Assembly: GCA_036925085.1 (NCBI GenBank)
Contig: JAUPFP010000005.1
Span: forward strand, 4,059,383 to 4,123,382
Source: Brachycybe producta
Taxonomy: Eukaryota; Arthropoda; Diplopoda; Playtdesmida; Andrognathidae
Length of the DNA: 64,000 nt
Direction: 5' to 3'
Shown: positions 10,817 to 23,224 of the stretch, piece after piece
Layout of the letters: each line of letters starts with the position of its first letter
Numbering within the stretch: position 1 is the first letter of the stretch
Translations under genes and position numbers: made by a program
Notes under the pieces: model-generated
What the model saw: only the letters and a program-made list of their open reading frames with translations
Database searches by the model: none
Told to the model about the DNA's origin: nothing

Positions 10817-11741
10817 TGAGACGTTTCGGGCCCTTGTACGTTTTATTTTTTGCATTTTTAGCGCTCATTTACGCTTTTGTTGGGGCCTGTAACACGTTTT
10901 GCTTCTGGGCCATCCGGCGCTTTTGGTGCTGTTTGACCCATATTACGTTTGATTAAGTTGTGAGTCACCATTTTTTCTTTTGTATTCGTTTTCCACTTGA
11001 ATGGATTTATCTATTTTCAATGCGATTTTGTTTTCGTTATTAGAAGTTCGCACCTTAATTATGTGAACAATGATGTTCTGGATCTTGGCCAACTGAACCA
11101 ATCCATTGATTGGTCCATTTGGGCCCAAGACTTTTTAAGTAACCAATTGAAAAGGTACCCTGAGAATCTGCCAACTAATATTTGGTGTATTCTCAGGGTA
11201 TATATATAAAGAGTTGTATTTTTGTAATCAGTGTTCAATCGTTTTAAACAGAAAACCTATGCCCAATTTTTTCTAGATTCTAATATTTTATGTAAGTTTA
11301 TTTTTATGTGTGTTAAGAAGAGTTATCAGTTCGACTTTTATACTGGGATTAACAAGTTATTTTCTCATTTTAAAAGTGGTGAATTTCTTTATTTATTTTC
11401 ATGGTTGTGAACATCATCGTCATTTCAGCTTTTCACCTAGTCATCATCTCCAAGATGACGAGCAGGTGCAAACCTGGATTTTACAATGGAAAAGCAGTCC
11501 ATCCGATCTTCAAAGGTGATTTATTGGGTACAAGCCTGACGGGATACAGATGACAAAAGATCCTCGAAACTGTAAAAGTCCTTTTAAATGCTAGTGAGGA
11601 AGTCAAAAGGGTATTATATTTGCCTAGTCCTCCCGGACCATATAGGATAAGTGCCCTAGCCAATCACTTTCAAAACGAGTTCAAACTCGTCTCGTGTCCA
11701 CAAATAAGCAGATTTCATCCGGTCGAGAAGGGTCCTTCACA
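10817..11741 (+). repeat. Solo LTR related to the young Ty3-type element, with ATAT target duplication
   Basis: Collinear with the LTRs at 39896-40815 and 48926-49845 (read on their minus strand). Shared landmarks are the start TGAGACGTTTSGGGCCC, CTTCTGGGCCA, GATTGGTCCATTTGG, the TATA region TCTCAGGGTATATA, TCATCATTT..GCAGGTGCAAACCTG, CCTAGTCCTCCCGG and the end GGTCC.TCACA. It is flanked by ATAT at 10813-10816 and 11742-11745. Divergence from the young copies is obvious along its length, so this is an old insertion reduced to one LTR. Confidence 0.85.
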
Positions 11742-12126
11742 ATATTATATGGAGCCTTACGTTACTCATGATTCGTTCATTCTGCTCGGATAGCGTTGTT
11801 TTCTGCATAAATTAAATTTTTGCCACGAATATATGAGGAGTGGGCATAAAAATTATTTTTATTTATTTATGAAAAAAAAATTTTTTTTTTGTTTTGACAA
11901 ATGTTCCGGTATGTTAGCTTTCATTTAATTAAAAAGAAAAAACTTATTTACATTATAAGTAATTTTTTTCTGATAAGTAGTACAGTCACAGAATAGAGAA
12001 GAATACAGAAGGGATACACGGTTATCAATTTGAAATAGTCCACATCCAACCCTCAATGTAGCTATATATATAGGGTGAAATTCTATCCATGAAGATTTAA
12101 TCCGCGTAGATGGAACACATAAAATA
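11742..12126. other. 3' flank of P450 A; nothing recognised
   Basis: AT-rich sequence between the solo LTR and the stop codon of P450 A. It presumably holds the 3' UTR of gene A on the minus strand. No other feature is supported. Confidence 0.4.
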
Positions 12127-15100
12127 TTAACGATATTTAATAATACATGAAAATGGACGTGGCTTAGTAAGTACACCAAAAACAGGTTCTTCTGTTGGTT
12201 TCGGTTCCCCAGGATTCACTTCGAATGTAAAGCGGTGTAGAATGGCTGTAAAAAACATGAACAGTTCCAATTTGGCTAGCGTCTCTCCCAAACACATACG
12301 AGGACCTGTTTTGTAAAAATAATGTCACTTTGTCAGTACAATAAAATAAGTTTTATATTTTCTTGTATCCCATGTGGGGTTGCTGGTCCCCCATCGGGTG
12401 CCTCCCCAGGTAGCATATAGGGAAATGCTTGCCAGTTATAAAGGGTACAATGCAAATAAAATACTCAGACCATGGGCGTAGCTAGGGAACCGCCATACCC
12501 GCAACTGCGGGAGGGGGGGGGGGGGCGCAGAAGTTTTTGGGGCGCAAAAAAAAGAAATGAAAGTCGATGTATTTTCAAAAATAATTGAATAAATTAAGCA
12601 AGTGATTTCGAATCACTCGCTTAATTTATTCAGTTATTTTCGAAAATAAATCGACTTTCATTTCGTTTATTGTGCATAGAAATTTTTTAGAGAGTGCTAT
12701 TTTGTTGAACGGCAGAGCGGTCCGAACAACGGTAAGAACAGTCAGAAAATAGTAGGAACAGTTCGAAGGTTTTGTTCAGTAACATTAAGTTGTTGCAGGG
12801 GGTCTGGGGGCGCAGACCCCGACTTTTTTCATTAATACTATTGCAATTCATTCTTGTAACCTTGTAGATTCCTAATAAAAGTGTTCTTCACGTCAAGAAG
12901 CTTTAGCTGTGAGAAACGACCCGACCGATTCAACAATAGTAAAGGTAACCAGTGTTATAAACTAGCTCTTCGTAAAGTTCTTACGCTGCCAGTGCCTGTA
13001 CGAGCCCTAGAAAAGACTCCTGTTACAGAACTGGAGAGCTAGAACCCGTAAAGCTGACCCTGAATATTCACGATAAGGCGCAGGAAATGATGATGATGAT
13101 GTTGATGTTGATGATTTTTTTATATGTATTGTTATTTACCTGCTGAAAATGGAACAAGGTGTTCGTCTTTCTTAACTTTACCAAATTCATCAAGAAATCG
13201 TTCTGGTCGAAACACTTCTGGGTCTCCCCAATATTCTTTGTTATTGTGTATTGCATACAGGTTGCCAATTACAGTTGTATTTTTAGGTATGTCGTATCCC
13301 ATTAGTGTTGTGTCTTTTGTTGTACGATGCGGAACTGTCAATCCAGCCAAACTTGCATATCGTTGTATTTCCAAAAGTGTAGCTTCAGTGTAAGGTACCC
13401 TGAATACGTAAACCATTTTCTTTCATGAAACCAAATGCATTCTTTACAGATAATAAGTTGTACTTGTATTCAGGGCCGGCCTGTCCATTAGGCTAAATTA
13501 GGTGGTCGCCTGGAGCCCAAAAGTCCCAGGGAAAAAGGTCATTTTTAGTTTTTAATTTAAACAAAAACATACAATTTTGCATCGCTCTGGGGGTTAGAAT
13601 GGGGGGGGGATAGGTAAGACTGGTAAGGTTGTTGGTAGGCAAGGTGATGGATAGGTAGACGGACGGATTGTATAGAATACAATTGAGGCGAAAAATTTTA
13701 AGTCTCGCCTAAAGGATGTTTCACGCTTGACCGGCATCAATCGGAAAGAAAAATTTTGGATGGAATAAAAAAAACCAAAGAATCCAACAGGTAAACCCAC
13801 TCTCATTGTACACGGAATGGGCTCTGTGTGAAGACAGCATCAGGCATGCGTTTGGTTACGAACCGATTCGGTCGGTCTAGTGTTTGGACAACCTTAAGAT
13901 GCAGCCTGCAGTGGCGAAAATGTTAAACGTCGCCTAAGGACGCATGAAACCCTTCAGCCGACCCTGCTTGCATTATTCGGATTCTCTTACAGTATTTTTG
14001 ATGATTGTGACAAATACGAGTCTTTCGATATATGTTTATCGAGCTCTTCTTGAACTTTCTTTTGCATTTCTGGTCTTAATGCCATATACAGGAATGCAAA
14101 GGCTAAGGAGTTTGCTGTCGTGTTTGAACCAGCTATAAACAAATCGAAAACGGTGCCAGCTAAACCACTTTCTGTAATTATTTAGAAAATTAACAACGAG
14201 ACACATATAACACATTACCATTTTGAATTCTGCTTACTACTGAAAGGTGGTAAATCCTGTTCTTCCTTTTTTTTCGAAAGTATTTTTGACAAGTAATGAT
14301 CCATAAAGTCTTTCATTTTTGTTTCTTCGAAGTTCTTGATATGATTGTCCACTTCTTCTGCTATGTACCGCTTTATTTTTTGTGTGCTTTTTTTAACTTT
14401 ATTGTATCCCAATCCTCCAGGAAAGAAGTGACGAAGTATCGGTAAAAAGTTGATAATATTCCATACTCCCACACTATTGAGATCATCGAAAGCAGCCTTA
14501 AAACTGTTGATGTACTCATCTGTGACGCTGAATGTCTTTCCTAAGATGAATTTAAAGTGTTTGTAAAATCGTTAAGGCGTGGCCGAATAATGACAAGATG
14601 TATCCTACCGGCACTTATTCCCCAAATTACATTCATGACTGGAACAAAGAATAATTGATTGATTGGCACTAGCTTTCCATTGTTTGCTTTCAAGTGCTCT
14701 GTTAATTTATCCACTTGTTCCATCACAATTGTTTCTAAGGAAGTTCGACCAACTCCAAAGTCTCTTAAGGTCTGCATTGAGAAACGTCTTTGCTGTTTCC
14801 ACGATGGTCCATCAGTAAATATGATATCTGAAAGTTATTCGGTATAAAATATTTTAGTAAAATGCGTTTACATGTTAGCAACATATAATAAATATCTATT
14901 CTATTTTAAATTTCCTGGAATTTCCGAGAATCTCAGGAAGTGTCCCAATTTCTTTCTAGGATCCCAGTTTATTTAAAAAAAATGTCTGGGAAAGTTACCC
15001 TTTATTAATGTAGGTCTACTATCTTTCCTGTACCTGCAGTGCACGTTATTCCTTCTTAAAAAAAAAACATTTTCTTACTTTCCTTTTTTTTTCCCACCTA

Positions 15101-16058
15101 AAAATGTGTAATTTTACTCTTTTTAATTTTCTAATATTAACTCTATTATTAAATCTTTCGTTTAATTTTCTTGTGCGATTTTTAAACTTTTATCGATTGT
15201 CATCATAAAATCAGTCCCTTAAGAACCTAGACAACTTAGTTTGCACGTGCTGCATAACATCATAGACGCAATGTTAAGCGAAATTCGATGGTTCCAAAAA
15301 CAAACTATAGGTTCTTGTAATCTCTTCTTGAACGTTTTGGCCAGGTATTAACATCGTATTTTGCAAATACTCAAAGGCGGTTTGTATTTTATACAATTTT
15401 GAATTATGCTAAATTGCTTGAACCACGTTAAAGATCATTGACTTCAAAAATATCCATTTTGCTAGCCGCCTCTTGATTTTTAAAATGACTTTTTTAGTTT
15501 AAAAAAAAATTGGGCGTATTAAAGGTAAATTCATGATGTTTCGAATTGCCGTTTAGTTGCTACAAACCAACCATTTAAGCAACTCTGAAACCACTAAACT
15601 GACCGCGTCTCATGGCACATGAAACTAAGGCTTTTTACCTATAGGCTTTTAATGGGAAAAACGAAAACACAAACTAAGCGGCACATTGGAAAAATGCCTG
15701 ATAAATATAATAATTGTTTCAGACGAAAAAGTAATCAATACTTACTGTTTTTTTCGAAAAGTGTCTCTGGAATGAATAAACGTGGCCTTCCACTGAAACT
15801 GTCTCCTTTTTTAACAAACGCCTCTTTCATGGCTTCATAGTCATTAAGAAAGATGACGTTGCTCAATCCTAAATTCACTCGAACTACATTTCCATACTTT
15901 TTCTTCAAATTGGTCAATGTTAACACTGGATTTTTACCAAGAAATGGTATATAACCAACTATGGGTAAACAACATGGTCCAGGTGGAAGGTTCTTCTTTA
16001 CAGAAACCACATAGGCTAGCAATAGTATTATCACAAAAATAAAGATATAACTGAGCAT
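12127..16058 (-). CDS. Cytochrome P450, CYP2-type (gene A), complete, six exons
   Basis: Haem-thiolate monooxygenase, microsomal by its N-terminal membrane anchor. Exons on the minus strand: 15746-16058, 14609-14827, 14238-14540, 13991-14171, 13140-13399 and 12127-12305. All have GT donors and AG acceptors and join in frame to 484 codons, a normal CYP2 length. Residues 1-20 are hydrophobic, then LPPGP forms the hinge. WKQQRRFS is the C-helix, FIAGSNTTA the I-helix (about residue 291), EIQR the K-helix ExxR, RPERF the PERF motif, and FSAGPRMCLG the haem loop with Cys near residue 430, split by intron 5. The usual acidic residue of the I-helix (D/E before T) is Asn. Introns hold MITEs (13471-13966 in intron 4, about 12470-12840 in intron 5). 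Substrate unknown; detoxification or endogenous lipid oxidation would be typical of the family. Confidence 0.92.
12470..12840. repeat. Composite MITE remnant with 54-bp hairpin in P450 A intron 5
   Basis: Starts with GGGCGTAGCTAGG, the end motif of the MITE at 51869 and the fragment at 27141. It contains a G-run and then a near-perfect inverted repeat (12554-12607 against 12611-12664), followed by sequence shared with the MITE at 61752-62037 (GGTAAGAACAGTC-type repeats and GGTCTGGGGGCGCAGACCCC). Exact boundaries were not resolved. Confidence 0.5.
13471..13966. mobile_element. hAT-type MITE in P450 A intron 4
   Basis: Ends CAGGGCCGGC and GCCGACCCTG are inverted, and the flanking 8-mers CTTGTATT and CTTGCATT match at 7 of 8 positions, as for hAT target duplications. 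There is no transposase. The interior has no credible coding frame. Confidence 0.75.
15215..15625 (-). repeat. Segment shared, in opposite orientation, with intron 1 of P450 C
   Basis: Lies in intron 1 of gene A. It matches 35040-35530 (intron 1 of gene C) in inverted orientation: GTTTGCACGTGCTGCA, TCATTGACTTCAAAAA, TTTCGAATTGCCGTTTAGTT and CATGGCACATGAAAC all recur as reverse complements in reverse order. No terminal repeats were seen, so its nature is open. Confidence 0.6.
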
Positions 16059-16648
16059 ATTAAGGTTCTGAATGAATTTAAAATAGAACTACTGTTTCAA
16101 ATGATATAATTTTGATGTTTATAAACAATTTAGATTTTATTTCGAAGTGCATGAAATGGGAGAAGTTGTTTATTGGCATCAAGTGGTAAATATGAGACCG
16201 TTTTCTTTAAAAGTATTACAAAGTTTCAAGGATTTTTAAAGTAATCTTTTAAATAGTATTACTATCCTGTGGTTTTGACTAATTAAATTTCAATTTCATG
16301 TAATGTTGCTGCAATATTTTGATTGGATAAAAAAAAAGAAATCTTAAGTTGACAAATAGCAGATCATAGTTAATGAAGTGTTTTCAATTGCTTTATGAGT
16401 TTGGACTTAGGAATTAAAAGGGGTGCAGGAACGACCCCCTTGTTTCTTAGCTTTTATTTCTAAACTTTGGATGGCCATGTATAATGGGATAATGGACAAT
16501 TGCGGGGGTGGGGGGGGGGAACTATTAAATTAGAGTTGTAATGTATTTTTAATTTTGCATTGACGTAATTGCATTTTGATTGTTCAAATAATAATAATAC
16601 ATCAGGTGGTCCTTTTGGTAGTGAAGTGGTTAACAAAAAACACTAAAC
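16059..16648. other. Intergenic between P450 A (minus) and the Gr duplication (plus)
   Basis: Would contain the 5' region of P450 A and the left end of duplicate block A. It includes a G-run near 16505. From about 16600 the sequence (ATCAGGTGGTC... and AAACACTAAACAA) matches 22653-22714, the start of duplicate block B. Confidence 0.45.
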
Positions 16649-16649
16649 A

Positions 16650-17124
<475 letters not shown>

Positions 17125-17247
17125 ATGTTTAAAATGACATTAGTTAATAATATACAAAATAAAAAGGATACAGTATAATGTGCACCTATTTATTATATTA
17201 ACAACTGTACAAAATGAAAAAAAAAAACACAATTATTATTATTATTA

Positions 17248-17660
17248 TTATATATAAAATCCCAGGTCTGTGTGTTTGTTTGTGTGTGTGGAGTAACAAA
17301 AACCATTGAAGCACCTCGGAATTTATATAAATTTGAATAAATGAACCTTTTTTTTTCTCAAGGTCAACTATATGTTGAGAAGGGGGGGGAAGTGTAGAAG
17401 GTGTAGAAGGGGGGAAAGAGAGAGAGAAAAGTGGTAGGGGGTGAGGGGAAAAGGTTGGAAAGTGTAGAAGGGGAGAGAGAGAAAAGTAGGAGGGGTGAGG
17501 GGAAAGTGTAGGGGAGAGAGAAACGTGGAGGGGGGAAAAGTGGAAGGGGGAAACTGAAATTGAAATGAAAGGAGTAAAAAAAGGAAAAAACGACGCGCAT
17601 GCGCAAAATTGCCTGTGAATTTTGCTCCCGTCATTTATGATGGGTTACCCCACTAGTAAT
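17248..17660 (+). mobile_element. Non-autonomous Helitron 2
   Basis: Same family as Helitron 1 but on the plus strand: starts near TATATATAAAATCCCAGG, has a purine-rich core and ends GCTCCCGTCATTTATGATGGG, TTACCCCA, CTAG and host T. Block B (about 22780) lacks it at the homologous place, TAATTTTATATTC against TAATTATATATTC here. The left boundary is blurred by an ATT microsatellite. Confidence 0.75.
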
Positions 17661-17856
17661 TATATATTCACAATAAACTGCATTGACTCCACATAATTAT
17701 GATTTTATGCTGCAATAATGTTATCAATCCACACAGTCTGCTCCGTGTGAGCTTATAGGTTTGAACAATTAACTAAAATGATATCAAGTAAAATGTTGGG
17801 CTTGCACAATGTAGCTTTTAACATGCAATTTCTTAAACTATTAAATTATTAAAACA

Positions 17857-18325
17857 CTAGTGGGGTAACCCGTCATAAATGACGGGAGCAAAATTCACAG
17901 GCAATTGTGCCCAGCATTAGAATTTCTTTTCCTCCGCCCTTTTATGACGTCAGACCAAGTAACAAACCCAATTAGAAATTGATGACATTCATAAAAGGGC
18001 GGAGCAAAAAAAATTCTAATGCTGGGCACAATTGCCTGTGATAAATTCTAGTTTAATTTCGCTACTATTATCCCCTCCCCTTTTTATATTTAAAAGAGAA
18101 AATGAGTTTTTCTTTTTCTCTGGTGTGCGCATGCGCGTCGTTTGTTTCTTTTTTTACTCCTTTCATTATAATTTCAGTCACCCCTCTACACTTTCCAACC
18201 TTTTCCCCTCTCCAATTTAATATCATGAGGTTCTTGACTTTGAGAGAAAAAAAGCGGTTCATTCATTGAAATTTATATAAATTCCGATGTTACACACACA
18301 CACACAGACCTGGCTTAATATATCT
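17857..18325 (-). mobile_element. Non-autonomous Helitron 3, carrying a nested fold-back
   Basis: Third family member, minus strand, same hairpin-CTAG end at 17857 and the CCAGGTCTGTGTG end near 18310. Block B has the site without it (TTAAAACGTACCATGTG near 22990). Within it, 17888-18050 is an inverted repeat (TTGTGCCCAGCATTAGAATT against its complement) absent from Helitrons 1 and 2, so it is a later nested fold-back. Confidence 0.75.
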
Positions 18326-18606
18326 CTAATGCCATGTGTTATTAAAAATATAAACGATATGTTAGACATTTATTAAAGGTGCCAACGAGCTGCTAAGAGC
18401 ATTCCTTAAGTTTTTGAAATGTGGGGCACTTAACGTTACTATGCGATTTTTTTGGTCGATTTAATGTGTAATGATTGATTTCACAAATGTGCAAAACATT
18501 GCATCACATTTTGCGCTAATTTATGTTTAAAACTGATGGCTCCATAAGAACAAGTAGACTAATTATTGCATCGTTCTGCAACAAACACATTTAAGCATCT
18601 GAGAAT

Positions 18607-18875
18607 ATGTCTGTCCGTAACATTTTACACATTGTTGGTTCAAATTTGAAAAATATTGTCTCTTTAAAAACAATTAATTTGTTGAAGAAAATGCAACTAA
18701 AAAGTATAATTGATTCATTTATAAATAATGAGAATTGTGAAGATTACAACATCCAGTTTAAGAACAGTGCAATATTTGCTCGTAATGTTTCTCCGTTTCT
18801 TATATTTTATGGACTGTTTGGATTTTCGTTAACAAGTACCAACAATGAAACCCTGAATTCTAAAAGGAAATATAT
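18607..18875 (+). pseudogene. Gr1: 5' stub of a gustatory-receptor-like gene
   Basis: Begins MSVRNILHIVGSNLK and follows Gr2 with 11 differences in its first 90 residues, through NSKRKYI. Homology stops at AGGAAATATAT, exactly where the TIR element begins. The rest of the receptor (all transmembrane segments after the first) is absent. The frame runs on for about 38 codons into the element before a stop, so any product would be a short chimera. It is the truncated member of a tandem duplication. Confidence 0.85.
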
Positions 18876-19205
18876 TGAAACGATACGTCCAGGAGCGATC
18901 CTGGCTCGCTTAGTTTTTTTGGATCGTTTGTTTACTTTTAGAGTGGCCTGGAACTTTGTCAACCATCTGTACTCACGTACAGAGGATTGACCCAGTTCCA
19001 TCCGCTGATGACGATGCCAATATCCTGTCTTGGGTCTTGGGTCCCCTTTTTCTCCCAGTCCCACCCCTTAATACAAAGAGATTGACTTGATAAGCCTCAG
19101 CATTAAGTCAATGGGGTTGTATTTTTCTGGGAATATTGGTCTTTAAATAGAATAAGTCATATTTCTATATTTTGGTGACCACTGGTCAATCATATTGATT
19201 GGAGA

Positions 19206-22160
19206 TGGATACCCATCGAAGCATTGTCCCTGGGGCATGGCGGCACCTGTAAAGGTGTACACAGGCCCTAGGTATAAAAGGCTGTACTTTGATATATACA
19301 TTATTCTGGGTCCATTTTTTGATATTAAAACCTGAAATAACTCATCTAATGGTCTAGTGGCGAAAGCATGCCACACTTGCAACTCTTCCCTATTTTAATG
19401 TATTTTCGATGGTTGTGATCAATAAAATAAGTATAGCAGCCTGCATTCGTCTTGCCTGTTAAACCATTCTTTTCAGCACCAGTGTTGGTGCCTTGGAAAA
19501 CAACCTCGGCACCAGTCTGGACTCAGATTGTACAGCACTAAATCTCAGAGTGAAAAGCGGTATCTGCTCGAACTAAGAGATTCTACACCTGAGCCCCATA
19601 ATAAGAGATCTACATTGTTACCATTGGTGGAGGTGTGACTGTGTGGGGTACCTCTAAGATATTTCATCGCTGCGACGAAGAAAAAAAGTCCATCTGTCCA
19701 AGAGTAAACACGCTAAATTGCCACGTGTTTACTTCATCCATCTTTTTTTGTGTGGGAACCACGTGAACGAATTGTTGGGACCATTTTACTAACCCTAGGG
19801 ATCACAAGGGAACAACAACTTCGTCCACACATGATTCTGTGTTAAAGACTCATGAATTTCCAGACTGTTCGGTAGATCCGATTAAATGTCAGCCTCCTTT
19901 GGTAGAGAGAGCGAAAGGGGCGACAGCCTGCAATCCACGTGTCTGTGCCCTTCTTTTACGTACTTTTTGTTTTGTGTTGCACCACTTCCTGGACCTTTTT
20001 CATTTGTTACCGTGTGGTCAACTTCATTGAAACATCACCATCAATGGAAGGAAGACATCCAAGAAACATTAGAGCCATCATCCATCATAATTTGTTCCAT
20101 TTTTCATCAAAATAAAGTCGGTTACCGACCCTTTCTTTCTTTTTTTTCTACCTCATCTACAAAAGAGTTTTTGTTCCTCGTTTTTATCTCTCTTTGTGTG
20201 CTGTTAGCCATGTGGAGTGTATACTAATACATCACTCCTGCAGCTCTGACTACTCCAAGAAGAGAAAAAAATTGGATTACAGACTATTTTGATTTCATCA
20301 ATTACCATCATCATTTGTTCTTCATTTGTGCTAAAAATAAAGTTGGTAGCCGACCTTTTTGTTCTTTCATCTAATTTCTGCTACTGAAATGTATCTCTCT
20401 ACATGTCCTGATAGCCACGTGGAGTGTATCTTAATACACTACTCCAGCAGCCCCGATCACTCCGAGAGAAGAGAAAATATCAGGCCAGAACTTTATTTTA
20501 AGTACATTTTTGTTTTTCATCATCAACCTTCTTACCCACGTGGTCAGGTACCATTCCCTCACGTGGTTATAGAGGTTATCCACCTTTAGTTTTCATTCTT
20601 CATTACTTTAAAGTTGGGTTTTCAACCATTATCTCTTCACTCCAACCACTCCAAGTATTCCAACTACTCCAAAAAGAGAAGAGGAAACAGTTACCAACTT
20701 TATTCATCTCATTGGCCTCTTCTACCCACGTGGTCATCTATTTCATCATCCATGTGGAATTTCAAGAGGTTATTCACCTTCAAAACAAGATCGGTAGCCG
20801 ATCATCAATACTATTAAAGACATTTTCAAATTCTTACACAGGAATCAGACTTGGATTTATGTTCTATTGCTCAATCTGTATGATATAACCCCAGATCTGT
20901 TCCACACCTAGTTGGACTAGGCAAACCATCTACACCTGGACCATCTACAAACATGGCCCAACCCTCTAATCCACAACTCGTGCTCAACAGTGAAGAGGGT
21001 TATAACAACCCTCTGCCGATTCGAGACCCTGCTCAACTCCACCAACCATCTTCCCCACCATTACCTAGACAAGGTTTTCACACTTCACCCAGAAGTGTGA
21101 CTCCAGACTTGTCTACCAATGGTCAAGTTGGTCAAGCCTCATCACCTAGCACTCCAAAACAAACCCAACCAAGCCTCTCGCTGCCCGAAGACATGGACCT
21201 CTCAGAGAATGTAAGACTCTGGACTGCCCTAGGAACCCAGCTGACTACTCAACTGTCTACCAGCTGCTCCAAGCCAAAATCATCACGAAGTAGGCATCCA
21301 GACACTCACCAGAAACCACGAATAGACTACCACCAAACAAGCACAAGTTCATACGAACTGCCGCCTTTCAGAAGGACCTATCTGGTAACTCCTGGACCCC
21401 CGAGGACATTGTCTGCTCACCAACCCTACCCTGAAGCTCATCACAGTCTGCACAGAGAAGCGAGCAGATCGACTACGTCCCCAACCGACCAAGCCAAGAC
21501 ATTACAACACACCTCAAGTGAGTCGGACAATGGCGGTAACCACCCAAGTCTGCCTCCGGAAGACTACAACCGAAGCTCCATCTATGTCACTCAATTTCCT
21601 CCCAGAAAAAACCTCCACAGGAACCAAAAGCCAAACCTAAACACAATAGGGTGAGGCCAGGTCCTGGATGGTGTCTATAGGGCACCACCCACAGTACCTG
21701 CTGTGGAGGAGCTCAATGAGAAGTACGGAAGCTGCTGCCCGCCGATTCTATAAAAAAATTCGACGGGTTGAGCTTCTTTCGTATTTTTCCGGAAGAATTT
21801 GAGGAGGTAGCAAATCTGCATCACTGGAGTGATAACCATAAGTAGGACTTCATCACCACCTGCCTCACTAGACTAGCTCGATCGGGGCTCAGCAAACTTC
21901 GCTACCGCCACCCAGACCTGGCCTGGCCTGAGCTCAGGAAGAAAATGACTGCATTCGGTAAACTGAATGAGAGAACTCTACTGGAAAAATGCTACTGGGA
22001 ACTATGCCAACGTGAAGGAGAGAACACTCAAGTTTTTATTTGAAAGTTCATCGAACTGGGGGCTAAAATCTACCCCGACTTAACCAATGAACTCCGGATC
22101 AATCAGCTCCATTGCTCGCTCCATTCGACTATCCAAGATAAGCATAATAACAGTTAATTT
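19206..22160 (+). mobile_element. Broken Ty3-type LTR-element fossil inside the TIR element
   Basis: Partial LTR (about 19240-19614) with the same TATA-box context (GTGTACACAGGCCC..GGTATAAAAGG) and poly(A) region as the LTRs at 298 and 2059. A primer-binding-site-like TGGTGGAGGTG follows at 19625, then a long leader, then gag-like sequence. The leader (about 20060-20700) is made of three diverged ~200-bp repeats built around GGTWNCCGACC and CCACGTGGAGTGTAT. No pol and no 3' LTR are present. It carries several breaks. Confidence 0.65.
20953..22150 (+). pseudogene. Gag-like remnant of the fossil element
   Basis: The first part is a Pro/Ser/Gln-rich open stretch starting MAQPSNPQLV. The later part (about 21720-22140) has the look of a Ty3-type capsid, with segments such as KMTAFGKLNERTLLEKCYW and FIELGAKIYPDL. 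Both lie on the plus strand downstream of the leader. Broken; no zinc knuckle or protease follows. Confidence 0.6.
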
Positions 22161-22649
22161 CATTATTTCCATAGAAATCTATCCCAAGTTGGGCATTGAT
22201 TCTCTGTTTTAAGAATGTTTGAATTACATGAAAAACACGGCCTTTTTAGGAAACTGAGAACACTTTCTCAAGATCCTCTGATTGGTTATTTAAGAAAACA
22301 CAAATCAAATAAACCAATAAAAACGATTGACCAATGGTCAGCTTAAATGTCAAATATGACTCATTCCTGTTAATACACAAAATTAAAAAAAACACAACCC
22401 CATAGACTTAATGCTACTGCTTATCAGGACGATCTCTTTGTATTAAAGGGTGGGGCTGGGAAGAAAAAGGGCCCAAGCCCCATGTTATGACCCAAACAGG
22501 ATATTGGCATCGTCAGCTGTAGAGGACTGGGTCAACCCTCTGTAGGACAATACAGATGGGTGACAAAGTTCCATGCCATTTTAAAAACAAAAATAAACGA
22601 TCCAGGAAAAATTAAACAGCCAGGATTGCTCCCGGTCTTATCGTTTCAA

Positions 22650-23224
22650 TATATCAGGTAGCCTGAGGTAGGCCAGGCTTTTAGTAGTGAAGTCGATAAA
22701 AACACTAAACAATGTTCAAAGTGACATTAGTTAATAATATATAAGTTAAAAAGGCACCTTATAAAAACCATGAAAACAATATATAATTTTATATTCAAAA
22801 TAAACTGTTTCGACTCCACACAACTATGATTTTATGCTGTAAGCCTGTAACAATTTGATAAATTGGTACGGGACGTTCTATTCCGTGTGGGCTTATAGTT
22901 TGAACAATTAACTAAAATGATATCAAGTAAAATGTTCGGCTTGCATAATGTCGCTATTAACATGCAATTCATTATACCACCAGTATTATTAAAACGTACC
23001 ATGTGTTATTAAAAAAAATAAACGATATGTTAGACAATTATTAAATGTGCTAACGAGTTGCTAGAGCATTCCTTAAGTGTTTGAAATGTGGGGCACTTAA
23101 CGTTACTATGCAATTTTTTTGGTCGATTTAATGTGTGATGATGATTGATTTTCATTTTCATTACATTTTGCACAAAATTTATGTTTCCTACTGATTGCTC
23201 CACATTTAAGCATCTGAGAAGAAT
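22650..23224 (+). other. Duplicate block B upstream of Gr2
   Basis: Collinear with 16600-18606 once the three Helitrons are removed: AAACACTAAACAA, GACATTAGTTAATAATATA, AATAAACTG..GACTCCACA and CCATGTGTTATTAAAA. It serves as the pre-insertion state for those sites and probably contains the Gr2 promoter. Confidence 0.75.

Larger units (their letters stand above)
18876..22649. mobile_element. TIR element with ~330-bp inverted repeats, at the Gr duplication junction
   Basis: The ends TGAAACGAT and ATCGTTTCA are inverted, and homology between the arms continues for about 330 bp (left 18876-19205, right about 22310-22649), including GGATCGTTT, GGAACTTTGTCA, CGATGCCAATATCCTGT and TTAATACAAAGAGAT. 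Flanks are ATAT on both sides. Between the arms lies a broken Ty3-type fossil and no recognisable transposase. The left flank is Gr1 coding sequence, the right flank the start of duplicate block B. Superfamily unassigned. Confidence 0.75.

Noticed and set aside
4298-12126. Exons 1-4 for P450 locus B
   Set aside because: Searched on the minus strand for LPPGP, the WKQQ C-helix and AGxxT; only LINE, Tc1 and LTR sequence was found.
17364-17634. Open frames rich in Phe, Ser, Leu and Pro
   Set aside because: They are translations of the purine/pyrimidine-rich Helitron core.
19340-19390. tRNA-like 5' half (TGGTCTAGTGGCG, an A-box look-alike)
   Set aside because: No B box or cloverleaf follows and the segment is inside an LTR.
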